From Diadema setosum (Eukaryota > Echinodermata > Echinoidea > Diadematoida > Diadematidae): DNA of 64,000 nt. The notes under the pieces are model-generated. The model did no database searches. It was given only the letters and a program-made list of their open reading frames with translations, and was not told the origin of the DNA. Every line of letters begins with the position of its first letter. The first letter of the stretch is position 1. Positions 50,234 through 61,900 of the stretch are shown here, in pieces. The stretch spans positions 10,503,654 to 10,567,653 of the forward strand of contig NC_092685.1 of the NCBI RefSeq assembly GCF_964275005.1. The letters are read 5' to 3'. The position numbers and the translations under genes are program-made.

Positions 50234-53200
50234 TTTGGTGACCATATGTACACACCTTGAAACCCTGCCATATTTTTCTGCTTTGTTTGATTTGAGTTTT
50301 TTGTTTTGTTAACACTTGGAATATCTTGCCCCATCTATAATTCCTCAATATTTGATGTGATCTTTGTTATGGGTATATGACATTGCTTAACAATTTCCTC
50401 AATTCAGCAATTTGATCAAACATAAATATATTACTTGTACAATTTTATATATCTGTTTATTTGTACTGTATGATCTTAAAGTATGTATATATGTATACTC
50501 TCACTGTCTCTCTCTCTCTCCCTCTCCCCCTCTCCCCTCCCTGTCTTCATCCCTCTCCCCTCTCTCTTATATATGACTTTGTCCAATACACTTGCATAAA
50601 AAGCACAGTAGAACCTAATGATAAAAGAATTAACATTATCTAAGTTGTTATTTGTAAGTAATACAACCAAATTTATTCTATGATATCTAATCATTCCTGA
50701 AAAATGGCAGTTTAATTGGTATTTTGGCATTCAGGTAAACTTATGTTGTGGCATAACAATATACACTGTATTTTTTATGTTACTTTGCAATGTACAGTCT
50801 TATGTTTTCTTCTGTATACGTCTTGCTATTCAATGTACATACAATGTATGTATATGTTCATCAATATTATTCAGGCCCCATGGAAGACCACTAGGCCTAC
50901 TTACTGATGAATGGGCTACCCTGAAAATTAATGAATAAACGAACGAACGAACAAACAAATGAACGAAGAAACAGACGGATGGACGGATGGACGCATGCAT
51001 GAATGAATGAATGATAAATAAATAAGATTTGCACATTTGAGCCATTTGCTTGGACTGAGCAAAAGGCAAGGTCCTGCAGGAAGGACCAGTTCTTGGCATC
51101 AAGGAGATTACACTATCAAATGCTCATCTTCTACATGTATTACCTTCCGTCATCCTGTGGACCTACATCATCATAAACGAACTTCTCTCTTCAATCTATA
51201 CACAATGATGTCTCATGACTCCAATTCTCATCACAGACATATCCAATCACTTGGTTCTGGCATCAACACACACACACACAAAATCACATTTCGTATCCCT
51301 CATCATTGTTACTCAACAGTACCAGCTGACATGTGTCAATCATTCATCAGCATTCTACCTTCAGCATACAATGTGTATATGGGTGGAAATGAGCTGCTTG
51401 GCTTAGGTCTGCACTCTCCAAGTGCTTTTCTAGCTTGAGACTACTTTTCAGATGACAAAAACAAGTTCAATGACTGTTAGATGATTTTTTATGCTAGTCA
51501 GATCTGCCCATGAGGCAGAGTTTAATGAATGTATAAAAAAATACACACAACAAAACAACAAAACTCATCATTATTTTACACATTCACATAGGAGGTAAGT
51601 CCATCAGTATTGAACTGGACAGTTGAATGCCCACGTATACAATTTACTTTAGGATCTATCAGTACCACTAGGTACACATTCAACCAGATGTCAGACTTAT
51701 TCTTTGAAATTATAATATGTAATCTATCCTAAGTTTTCCTTTGGCATGATTACATCATTATTATTATTATAAATTTTTTTTTTGTAGTTCATTATTCAAA
51801 AAACTACAGGTTCATGTACCACAGAACAAAATATGTGGCAACAGCATAGCAAGTCCACATAAACAGTACTGAAAATGAACTAAAATATAACACAAACAAA
51901 CAAATATACAACGGTTGCTTCAGTTGCAAAGACATCATAAACACAATCAAAATTATACTTGCATCACTAGGACACGTTCTTGTCTAATGTTTGCTGAAAT
52001 GAATGTAACTCCTTTACTTGAAGACATACTTATGACAACGGCAATTCCACTGCCACCCTGTCAACGACTATGCCTAAATTTCTCATGCATTTCACTGTAT
52101 GTGCTTTCGGGTGCATGGTACAGTACTCCTTTACAGTTTGATGAAGTTTGTAGATTTTGACCACTGACCAATGATTGAGCTAATAATGGTAATTAACTAA
52201 TTCTTTATTAATTTCTCATCTTACCACTGGATATTCTTAGTTTGAAGTTATGGCTGGAAAATTAGATTTTAAACCAAAGTACATTGACCTTTGATCTTGA
52301 CTTTCATCACAGAGCATGTTCACTCAATAATTGTTCATTTATTTTTACTCTGTTCATCATTTTGCATCATCATTTGACATTCCTAAATGAAGTAAAATTG
52401 AAATTTTTGGTAAAAGTACAGTGACATAAAACACATGACATTTGATTTTTCACCACTTTCAGTGCTAATATCTATATATTTTCACACTTACAGTTTGTAG
52501 TATCAAATCTTATTACTACTGGTCATTTCAAGATGATCATTAAGTATCACTTGAAAAACAAAAAAAATAAACATTTTTCGCCAAATGGTCAACCCTACAG
52601 CACACTATGGGGCAAAGCTATTATAAAAAGACTTCAATCAGCTATTGACAAAGGTTGTATTGTATTGATTTAGCAATAGAAGATTGCTACACTTGATTTA
52701 CAAAGATACACACAGATACCATGACTTTATTAGTGATTGGTTTTTTGAAGAGGATTAAACAATGGTTCAGAGAGGCTCAAAGTAGTGTGAGAGAAGTATA
52801 GTTTGATTTTGACAAAGATGATGAAGTCTGATCATTTTGAGGAATATGAGGTCTCTTCACCTCAGTGTCAACATTTGATAATTCGGCCTTGCCTTTTTAT
52901 CATTATCAAACTTAACTGAAAATTATATTACCCTGTCACAGTATATTTATGAAGGCATGACCTTTGACCTATGGCCTTTGTTCATATATGGCATATACTG
53001 CGCCTAGCAAAATTTCAGTCACAGTTTCCCAATGCAGCAAAGACATGACATTTCCAGCTAGCTGGAATGTAGTGACCTACATTTTTACATACATGTACTT
53101 CTCCGCAGAATACACTGTAATTTTCCTACAGAACAAAGGAATCCATTGCATAGGGAATGGAATAATGTGATCAATATCTTCAGGCAACTATCTTTGAAAT

Positions 53201-53349
53201 TTGCTTGTGGTGAATTTTGGAAACCCTAGCTAGTGTATGCACAATAGGTAGAGCAATTCCGGCAATGGATGAAGTTGGCACTGGATAGCAAAGCACTTGA
53301 TGATGACGTATTCTAACAGTGCTGTAGCTGTCTCAGCTAGGTACCCATG
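50234..53349. other. Intergenic between NUP133 and AQR
   Basis: No gene recognised. It holds a CT microsatellite (50508-50570), a GAAC/GGAT/GAAT compound repeat (50935-51030) and scattered words such as TGACCTTTGA (near 52283 and 52962) that may be worn family B fragments. Confidence 0.5.
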
Positions 53350-53357
53350 TTCCCTTG

Positions 53358-54474
53358 CAAGGGCGCCGGAAGCGGGGGGGCAGGGGTGGCACTTGCCCCC
53401 CCAAACAAAATGTTGGGGGGGCAAAACGAGTTTTTGCCCCCCCCAAAGTGCCCCCTGTAACAAATAATTGATCACTGATTTAAAGACCAAAATGAACAAT
53501 AAAGGCATATTTCTCGTCTAAATGTTGCAATTTCATAACTAAAAATGCAAAATTTTTCGCCCCTAACGGGGCGAAAATTATAATACACTAACAACATACA
53601 TTATTGTATCTATACACTAATAGTACCTTATGAGTAAATTTAGTGTATAAATGGTAGCCTCTTGTCCTCGAGTGTGCCCGCTGAAACATACCTATAGAAA
53701 ACCTTACATTTTTCATTTTCTTCTTTGCTTTTTAGCAGTATAAGAATATTTTTTTATTGTTCGAACGATGCGGTCACGTTTAAGCTTTTAATGAGTACAT
53801 TTCAGATAAATTGCAAAGTGAAAGTGGCTCGCTCGTTCTGCCCGTACTTATAGTAAAATGAAAAGTTTTCATAAGTTATTATCATAGACCTTCGCAGTGA
53901 TTTCTTTTACTATGTTTAATTCCTCAGAAAATTAATTTAAAATGCTCTATAAAATCCCCCTCTCACACCCTCCACCATCACATAATATACCGCCGTATGT
54001 AATAATCATAGCCCTTCGCACTGATTATCATTTTTCACTATGTTTAATTCCTTTGAAATTTGCTTTTAAATGGTCTATAAACGCGACTTTTGTACCCTGT
54101 TTTTACAAAAAGTCCCTACCGTGGGAGGGGGTGTCCCCCTCCCACACCCTCCCCCCGCTCGGTCGCTTCGCTCCCTCACCGAGGATCTCACGCTATCACA
54201 TTATTATGTACTCCCGTATGTAATAATCATGGCCCTTCGCAGTGATTATTTTCACTATGTTTAATTCCTTAGAAATTTGCTTTTAAATGGTCTATAAACG
54301 CTACGTTTGTACCCTGTTTTACAAAAGCTCCCGGGGGGGGGGGGGGGGGTATCCCCCTCCCCCTCCCCCGCTCGCCTCGCTTCGCTCCCGCGACGAGGAT
54401 CTCACATCGTCACAGAAAATGTGCCCCCGGTGAGATTTTGCCCCCCCAAAACCAGAAGTGTTCCGGCGCGCTTG
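53358..54474 (+). mobile_element. hAT-like non-autonomous element, 1117 bp, with 8-bp target duplication
   Basis: TTCCCTTG stands at both borders (53350-53357, 54475-54482). Terminal repeats are CAAGGGCGCCGGAA and CAAGCGCGCCGGAA, 14 bp with one mismatch. The interior has subterminal G/C runs (GCCCCCCC) and about three imperfect units starting GTATGTAATAATCAT and containing TTCACTATGTTTAATTCCT. No transposase frame. 8-bp duplications and CA-starting ends fit hAT. Confidence 0.85.
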
Positions 54475-54600
54475 TTCCCTTGTTTGCATCACTTGAATTC
54501 CAGGATGCAAACTACCGGTACATAAGCTCCACAACTAGCTGTTTTGTGTGGTAACATCATAGATGTAGAGAATAATGCATAACGAGGTTTCTTTTTTTTT

Positions 54601-54606
54601 TTTATT
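54601..54606 (-). terminator. Candidate AQR poly(A) signal
   Basis: TTTATT on the + strand (AATAAA on the coding strand), about 970 bases past the AQR stop and about 120 bases short of the hAT-like element. 54607-55577 would then be 3' UTR; no other feature is seen in it. Confidence 0.4.
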
Positions 54607-55577
54607 CAGACATCATTAATCACTTTAATTTTCATCAAAAGGAAGGAATTCTACAACTATTCAACAATATCAATCTCTCAAAGATCAATCCTGATATTTG
54701 CATTACTTCAAATTTCTAACAATTTGCTTGATTTTGCTAATGAGTTAATACATCTGTCACCTTGATATTTATATTGTATTTGCTCATATGTTGTCTTGAT
54801 GTTTGTTGTGTCATTCATAACTTGTGTTATTCTTATCAATGTTATTCTACAATCACTGTACTGGTGGTGTGATGTCACAAGCTTGCTTGCACTTGAACCC
54901 TACAATAGGTTATGTTGTTTAAATATCAATTTAATTTCAGTTCTTCTTCCCATCAAGTGGTGAAGTTTGCCCAGAACTAAACAGTGACAGAAAAATCAGC
55001 TGTACAAGGAATGAAAGCTTGCTTTCTGGGCTTCTTGACCAGTTCCCAGATACATAATGTGCCCTCAACTTGCTCTAGTCACATGTAGCAGCATCCCATG
55101 TACAATACACAATGAAAAGACATATCTTGGAAGAGTCTCCCTGCAATAGAAGAGACAAATACAATGGCCTCTTATTTTTCTAAGTCAGATGCACTGTCAC
55201 ACAGTCGGCCTTAATATATGTACATATTGTCGAAAATGAAGCCAGCCCAAATGAAAGTGTAAGTCACTTTCACACAAATTTACAGCACAATGATACAAAG
55301 AGTGAAGAAGTCGTAGTTCATATCAATAATACACCTATGTTCACCTTAACACTTGATACTGACATTGACAGTCATCTCTAATCATGTATCATCATGATGA
55401 AGTGAATGGGCTTTGCAGTCACATGAAGACGAACTGTGTCAGTCAGTCTGTCACACACAAAGTGGCTGACTATCAAAATGCGGCTAGCCACTGCCATGCA
55501 CGAGTCTGGCTTGGGATATGGCAGATATTCTCAAGGAACGAAAGACCAAACACGCTTTATCTGCCTGGTTTCTGTTC

Positions 55578-55961
55578 TCAACTTGTCTCCTTTTCTTCCG
55601 CTTTACGAGCTTCCTCATCTTGATCATCATCCATCTTCACCTCAGCGTCATCCATCTTCTCCTCAGCGTCATCCATCTTCTTTTCCTCAGCATCCTCCAT
55701 CTTCTTTTCCTCAGCATCATCCACCTTCTTTTCCTCAGCATCATCCATCTTCTTTTCCTCAGCGTCATCCTCTTCTGATTCGCTGCTGCTTTCTCCTGGA
55801 TGTTCCGGCATCTTTGAATGATCGACTTCTTTCTCTTGCGTCGCTGAATCTTCACTGGCCTTGGACTCGGTCGCTGAATCGCTGGAAGACTTTTCCTCTT
55901 TAGCCGACGGAGGTTTGCGGGACACAGGTGGTCGTGCTAACTGGGCCCTTCTCTGTTGACG
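55578..55961 (-). CDS. AQR: AQR last exon: acidic, repeat-built C-terminal tail
   Basis: 127 codons plus stop. It opens with a basic stretch ([18 protein letters not shown]), then Ser/Glu-rich sequence, then about six tandem copies of an eight-residue acidic unit (DDAEEKKM and variants; DNA period 24, at about 55625-55772), then a short Glu/Lys end. The AQR tail is low-complexity in other animals too; this repeat looks like a local expansion. It is probably disordered. Confidence 0.85.
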   Translation of the reverse strand, partial: RQQRRAQLARPPVSRKPPSAKEEKSSSDSATESKASEDSATQEKEVDHSKMPEHPGESSSESEEDDAEEKKMDDAEEKKVDDAEEKKMEDAEEKKMDDAEEKMDDAEVKMDDDQDEEARKAEEKETS

Positions 55962-58900
55962 CTGATGCAGAAATCACAGCAGAATGAAAAGTGGTTATTC
56001 AACAAAGTCATTTGATATCTGTGTATGATCAGGTCATAGTCATAGTCATAGTCCCTGAATGACATACATACATTATGAATGAAGGAGATATGGGGAGGGG
56101 GAGGAATTAATCTGTTTAAATGTTACTGCATTTATCTTGTGCTATTTTTTTTTTTTCAAGAATAAGCTTTCTTTTCTCCTGAAAGGCACAACAAAAGGGC
56201 ACATCAAAAGCATATGAGTCCTGATCTGAGAGAACAAAGCTACATAAATATTAAAAGTATTTCATGATAAATATTCAGATAAACACGTTACAACTGATTG
56301 ATGTATTTCTCAAAAAAATCACCATAGTCGATATCCAATTTATGACAGGAATACTGTAGTGGGGGTTTATAGAGTCTATACAGGACTGCATCAGCAAAAG
56401 ACTACAAACTCTGCAAATTCATCAGAGAATAAAAAATGAATTTGAAATTTCAAAAATTGAGCTGTGTGAGCGAAAGTCCTGCAAAGAGGATTTGGTATAT
56501 GAGGCTCACCCCGATTTGTGTCTGCATATGCTGCATCCTGTCGTTGTAGAAATCAAACACAAATTGTGCCATGTGGGGCATGTCCTCGATCACTATGACC
56601 CGGCCAAACGGTGCTTGGATAGCCTGATGGAAAAATCACAAATAGGTATAACAGTAAGATCACACAGATTGAAGATTGAAGGATTGAAGACGACAAAGAA
56701 AAACTAGAAATGTCGCTTTGGCGACTGGTATGCCTCCGCCATAATGCATGATTTTCCCAATAGGTCTAGAGAGTACATGTGGACAATGTGTGATTACATT
56801 TTCACAAAATTGGCAAAATATTGAAATGACAAGTTTGTCACAAATGTGTTGAATGTTCACCTTCCTTGACCTAGGTTTAATTGGATGAATAGGAGAGCAT
56901 GTATCTAGGGATTTAAGGACTTTAACTTGACTTTGACCCATTCATACATTTAGGCATTGAGTAATTTTCAAGGTACAGGTGTGGAGAAAAAGTGCAATTT
57001 CTGAATTGAATAGTAAATTGTTACCATTTTCATCTGGCCCTTGACCCTAAAATTCATAAGATAATCACTTTCAGGTGGAACATGCATAATATGTACTAAG
57101 TTTCAAGATAACTTGAGCCACTTCGAGATATGGAGGAAAAAGTTAGTTCAGCACTTTGTTGCACCTGACCTTTGACCCCTGACCTTTGACCCCATGAACC
57201 CTACATTCTCTAGATAATCACTTCCAGTCAGTACATGTATATACTATGTTCCATGAAGATACCTTGAACAATTTTCCAAGGCACGGAGAAAAAAAAGAAG
57301 TTTTGATATTTTTACTTGACCTTTTGACCTTTGACCTTTGACCTCATGACCCAAACTTTCACCAGAGAATCTTACTTGGGTAATACATGTATACACTAAG
57401 TTTCAAGAAAATATCTTCAGGCATTCAATAGATATGGCGAAAATAGTGAAATTTCATGTATTTGACCCTGACCTTTTGACCTTTGACCTTTGACCTCATG
57501 ACGCAAACTTTCACCAGAGAATCTTAATTGGGTAATACATGTATACACTAAGTTTCAAGAAAATATCTTCAGGCATTCAATAGATATGGTGGAAATAGTG
57601 AAATTTTATGTATTTGACCTTGACCTTTTGACCTTTGACCTTGAGCATGTGCACCCAAAAGTTGATAGGCACAACTTCACCCCCTAATACACATACATGC
57701 CAAGTTTCATTAGGATACCTCAACAGGATTTGATAGTTACCTTGTCCACAAAATTCATTACGGACGGACGGAAGGAAGGACGGACGGAAGGACGGACGGA
57801 CGGACAACCCGAAAACATAATGCCTCCGGCACCACTTCGTGGCGGAGGAATAAAAAAGAGGAAGGCAAATACCTTCTGTGACCTAGCACATCACAACGGG
57901 CCACCACAAGTACTGGAGAAAACCCAGGTTTTAATTCAGCTAGCGAGAAAAATCTCAAGATGAGGTTTTCTTGATCCTTTGAATTTCAAGAGTTTTGTGC
58001 ACCATTAGCTGAACTTTTAAAGAACAAAAATTCTATGAGAGTGGAACAACTTAGATTTTTCCATGGCATATTTGGTACAATTTGACCATGGTCTCACAGT
58101 GTGAGTGCCAGTTTCATGCCCGGGTTTCATGCTTTGGTGATTACAAAGGCTTATGTACAGTGAAAAGTAAGCACCAGCACATGCTACAAAGCTAGTTTAT
58201 GAGCTACCTTTGCCTAAACAGACAATAAGTGAACTAAAAAATTAATGAAAATTTTAAGGCAAACTTTATATTTTTATTCCATTTTCATGGCACTGTCAAT
58301 TTCATTGCATTTTATCTGAAGTATATCTGGATTCAGAACCCTTTGTGTGCTGAATAACAGAAGAAACTGAGGTGTACACATTGGACACAATAATATTTGT
58401 TTCAAAAGAACTTGAAACTTGAACTTTTGGATGCAGTTGACATGACTGGTCTTTTTTTGTCAGGAATTAACTCCACACAAAGCTTTCTGTGAGTTTTCTC
58501 ACATGAAGATTATGCAGTGAACAAAAATAAAAATTTGTCAATCTTTACTAATATAAGTAAACGCTACAATGATATGAATGCGCAAATGTTTAAGTACAGG
58601 CTATTAAAAATAACTATGGTAACAACATTTATAATTTTCTTGTTGGATCAGACTCACAAATACATGCAATATGGAAAATTAGAAACTGGTGGTACAGCAT
58701 TTTTTTTTTCTTTATTTCTTTGGCCGCCTCAAACTTGGGTTGGTCTACTGCTGGAAGTATTGTGCTTTACCTTTCTCTGAGGAGGATATGTTTCTGCTGG
58801 AGCCAGGTGCAGATGTGCTGGCCTGGAAAGAAGCTGCGGAGAATACAAGATTGCAGGCATTTAAGGATATCTCTTCATGAGCAACAAAAATTAATTTAAA

Positions 58901-61900
58901 CAAAATACTTAGTAAACACTTACAGTAACATCAGAATAACTACAAACATTACAACAAATTAAATCGCAACAAAACATACAGAACTAGAAATGTCGCTTTG
59001 GCGACTGGTATGCCTCCGCCATAATGCATGATTTTCCCAATAGGTCTAGATAGTACATGTGGACAATGTGTGATTACATTTTCACAAAATTGGCAAAATA
59101 TTGAAATGACAAGTTTGTCACAAATGTGTTGAATGTTCACCTTCCTTGATCTAGGTTTAATTGGATGAATAGGAGAGCATGTATCTAGGGATTTAAGGAC
59201 TTTAACTTGACTTTGACCCATTCATACATTTAGGCATTGAGTAATTTTCAAGGTACAGGTGTGGAGAAAAAGTGCAATTTCTGAATTGAATAGTAAATTG
59301 TTACCATTTTCATCTGGCCCTTGACCCTAAAATTCATAAGATAATCACTTTCAGGTAGAACATGCATAATATGTACTAAGTTTCAAGATAACTTGAGCCA
59401 CTTCGAGATATGGAGGAAAATGTTAGTTCAGCACTTTCACTTGATCTTTGACCTTTTGACCTTTGAGGCAAAAAAAGAAGGAAAAAAAAAAAACTTTCCA
59501 GAGAATTTCTATTAGGTTACACATGCATACACCAAGTGTAAAAAAATAATAACCCTGCTGGCATTACATAAATATGAGGGAAATAGTAAAATTTTGAAGT
59601 GTTGCACTTGACCTTTGACCCCTGACCTTTGACCCCATGAACCCTACATTCTCTAGATAATCACTTCAAGTCAGTACATGTATATACTATGTTCCATGAA
59701 GATACCTTGAACAATTTTCCAAGGCACGGAGAAAAAAAAGAAGTTTTGATATTTTTACTCGACCTTTTGACCTTTGACCTCACGACCCAAACTTTCACCA
59801 GAGAATCTTAATTGGGTAATACATGTATACACTAAGTTTCAAGAAAATATCTTCAGGCATTCAATAGATATGGCGAAAATAGTGAAATTTCATGTATTTG
59901 ACCCTGACCTTTTGACCTTTGACCTTTGACCTCATGACGCAAACTTTCACCAGAGAATCTTAATTGGGTAATACATGTATACACTAAGTTTCAAGAAAAT
60001 ATCTTCAGGCATTCAATAGATATGGTGGAAATAGTGAAATTTTATATATTTGACCTTGACCTTTTGACCTTTGACCTTGAGCATGTGCACCCAAAAGTTG
60101 ATAGGCACAACTTCACCCCCTAATACACATACATGCCAAGTTTCATTAGGATACCTCAACAGGATTTGATAGTTACCTTGTCCACAAAATTCATTACGGA
60201 CGGACGGAAGGAAGGACGGACGGAAGGACGGACGGACGGACAACCCGAAAACATAATGCCTCCGGCACCACTTCGTGGCGGAGGCATAAAAAGTGTTGAT
60301 TTATCATCACTGCTTCATTAAAAAAAAAGAGTGTTTACAATTACATAAGAAAGAAAGAAAAAAAAGACTTTAATATGAGAATGTTGCAAACAGAAAAAGA
60401 CTCCTGAGTAACTTACTGTTTCCATTCCCAATTTAGTGCAGTCAGTAACACAAACACACATTTCAATGGGTAGTCAAATCAATATTTTAATGTGGGAAGA
60501 GCGTGTGACATACCATAAGTATATGTGACACATCCACACAACTTTGCCACATATGGCCATAACATTGTTACCCTACACGATAAATATTACATCTACCTGT
60601 ACCTTGAAAATGACACAAGAATTGCTGCACTAGACTTCCTCTAAAAGAAAAGCCCTTCCATGCCCTTTAAGGACGTTTTGAAACTGAATGTTTCCTTTTG
60701 CAAGTCTTATTAATCCAAGGAGCATAAACACTGTCTTCCTGGAGGACTTTATCACCCAAGTAATGCTATACACCTGCCAATACACATTGATGAAGGATTT
60801 TCTTTATTTATGTGCCATATTTTGTGATTTATTCAACATGAAATTTAACTTTCAAACCTGTCATGACAATAGGGGAGAGGTTACTGAATTGCAAATGCAA
60901 CACATACAGCTCAAAAAGTTTGTAACGAGACAATCATCAAACAATTTGATGCATTCATCTGTGCACCATTCCCTGTCCATCAGCCACATCCTTGATACAA
61001 GAAATTTTGACAACTTAAGATTGTGTACTGGAATGAGTACTTCAACCATGACTGAGAGGCTACTTACTTTCTCGAATGCCGGTGACAACTCAAAGCAGTT
61101 CTGGAAGAGGGAGACCCTAGCAAAGACATACAGGCCCAGGCGGGCCCTTGACATGGCCACTACCAGCCTCCTCACATCCCTGTCAAAAGGAAAAGAAAGA
61201 ACAAAAACAAAGTTTACATCAAACAAAGTCTTACAGTGTACTTCCTGTGAACAGGCACAAAAGTCACTTGAAATAAGATGTTCAACAAACCCATATTTCT
61301 TATGTATTCACATCACTCATTTCTGCATGCAAGTTCCTGTTATAATCTAAACCATTTAAGATGTAGGATAAATATGTGAAAAGTAAGATGAAATAATGAT
61401 GTCATTACATGCTCCATACATCCCAAACTGGATTGAATACTACAGTCATATTGAAATTATGTTGTGGTTGATGATTCAGCAGACACCACTCATTTTAAAC
61501 TCCTCCCTCCCCCCCCCCCCCAAAAAAAAAACAACAACAACAACAAACAAACAAAAACCCAACAACAACAACAACAAATTTATCATTACTGATCAGTGCA
61601 GTACAATAACTTGATGAGAAGGACAAAAGTCTCTTCTTAAGATTTCATATCAAAGAATGAAATTTGGAGGGATACCTGTGTGCAGGTCAATGGGCCACTT
61701 GTGTAGCCTGTTGTACTGTCACTAAAGCCACACAGTCACATACTGCAATGTCTGTGTTGTTTGTTTGTTTTTTTTCCTTCTGATACATGATTATGAATCA
61801 CTGATACATGATTATGAATCATAACATTGTATGAAGCCTCTGTTTGTGAAATATAGATAATTCATTATATTGTAATCGTGGAGCAATATTTTGTCAATAC

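Noticed and set aside
51037-51438. 133-residue + strand frame in the intergenic region
   Set aside because: No recognisable domain, ordinary base composition for the region and no splice context; likely chance.
55436-55903. 155-residue + strand frame rich in His/Pro/Ser
   Set aside because: It is the antisense shadow of the AQR acidic tail repeat.
56660-60243. Identical small frames in two places (MGQSQVKV..., [10 protein letters not shown]...)
   Set aside because: Duplicate because they lie in family B copies 4 and 5, not because they are paralogous genes.
60688-61350. 220-residue + strand open frame
   Set aside because: It runs antisense across an AQR exon (61068-61179) and adjoining introns, has low-complexity composition and no family resemblance; the exon's coding strand is clear.
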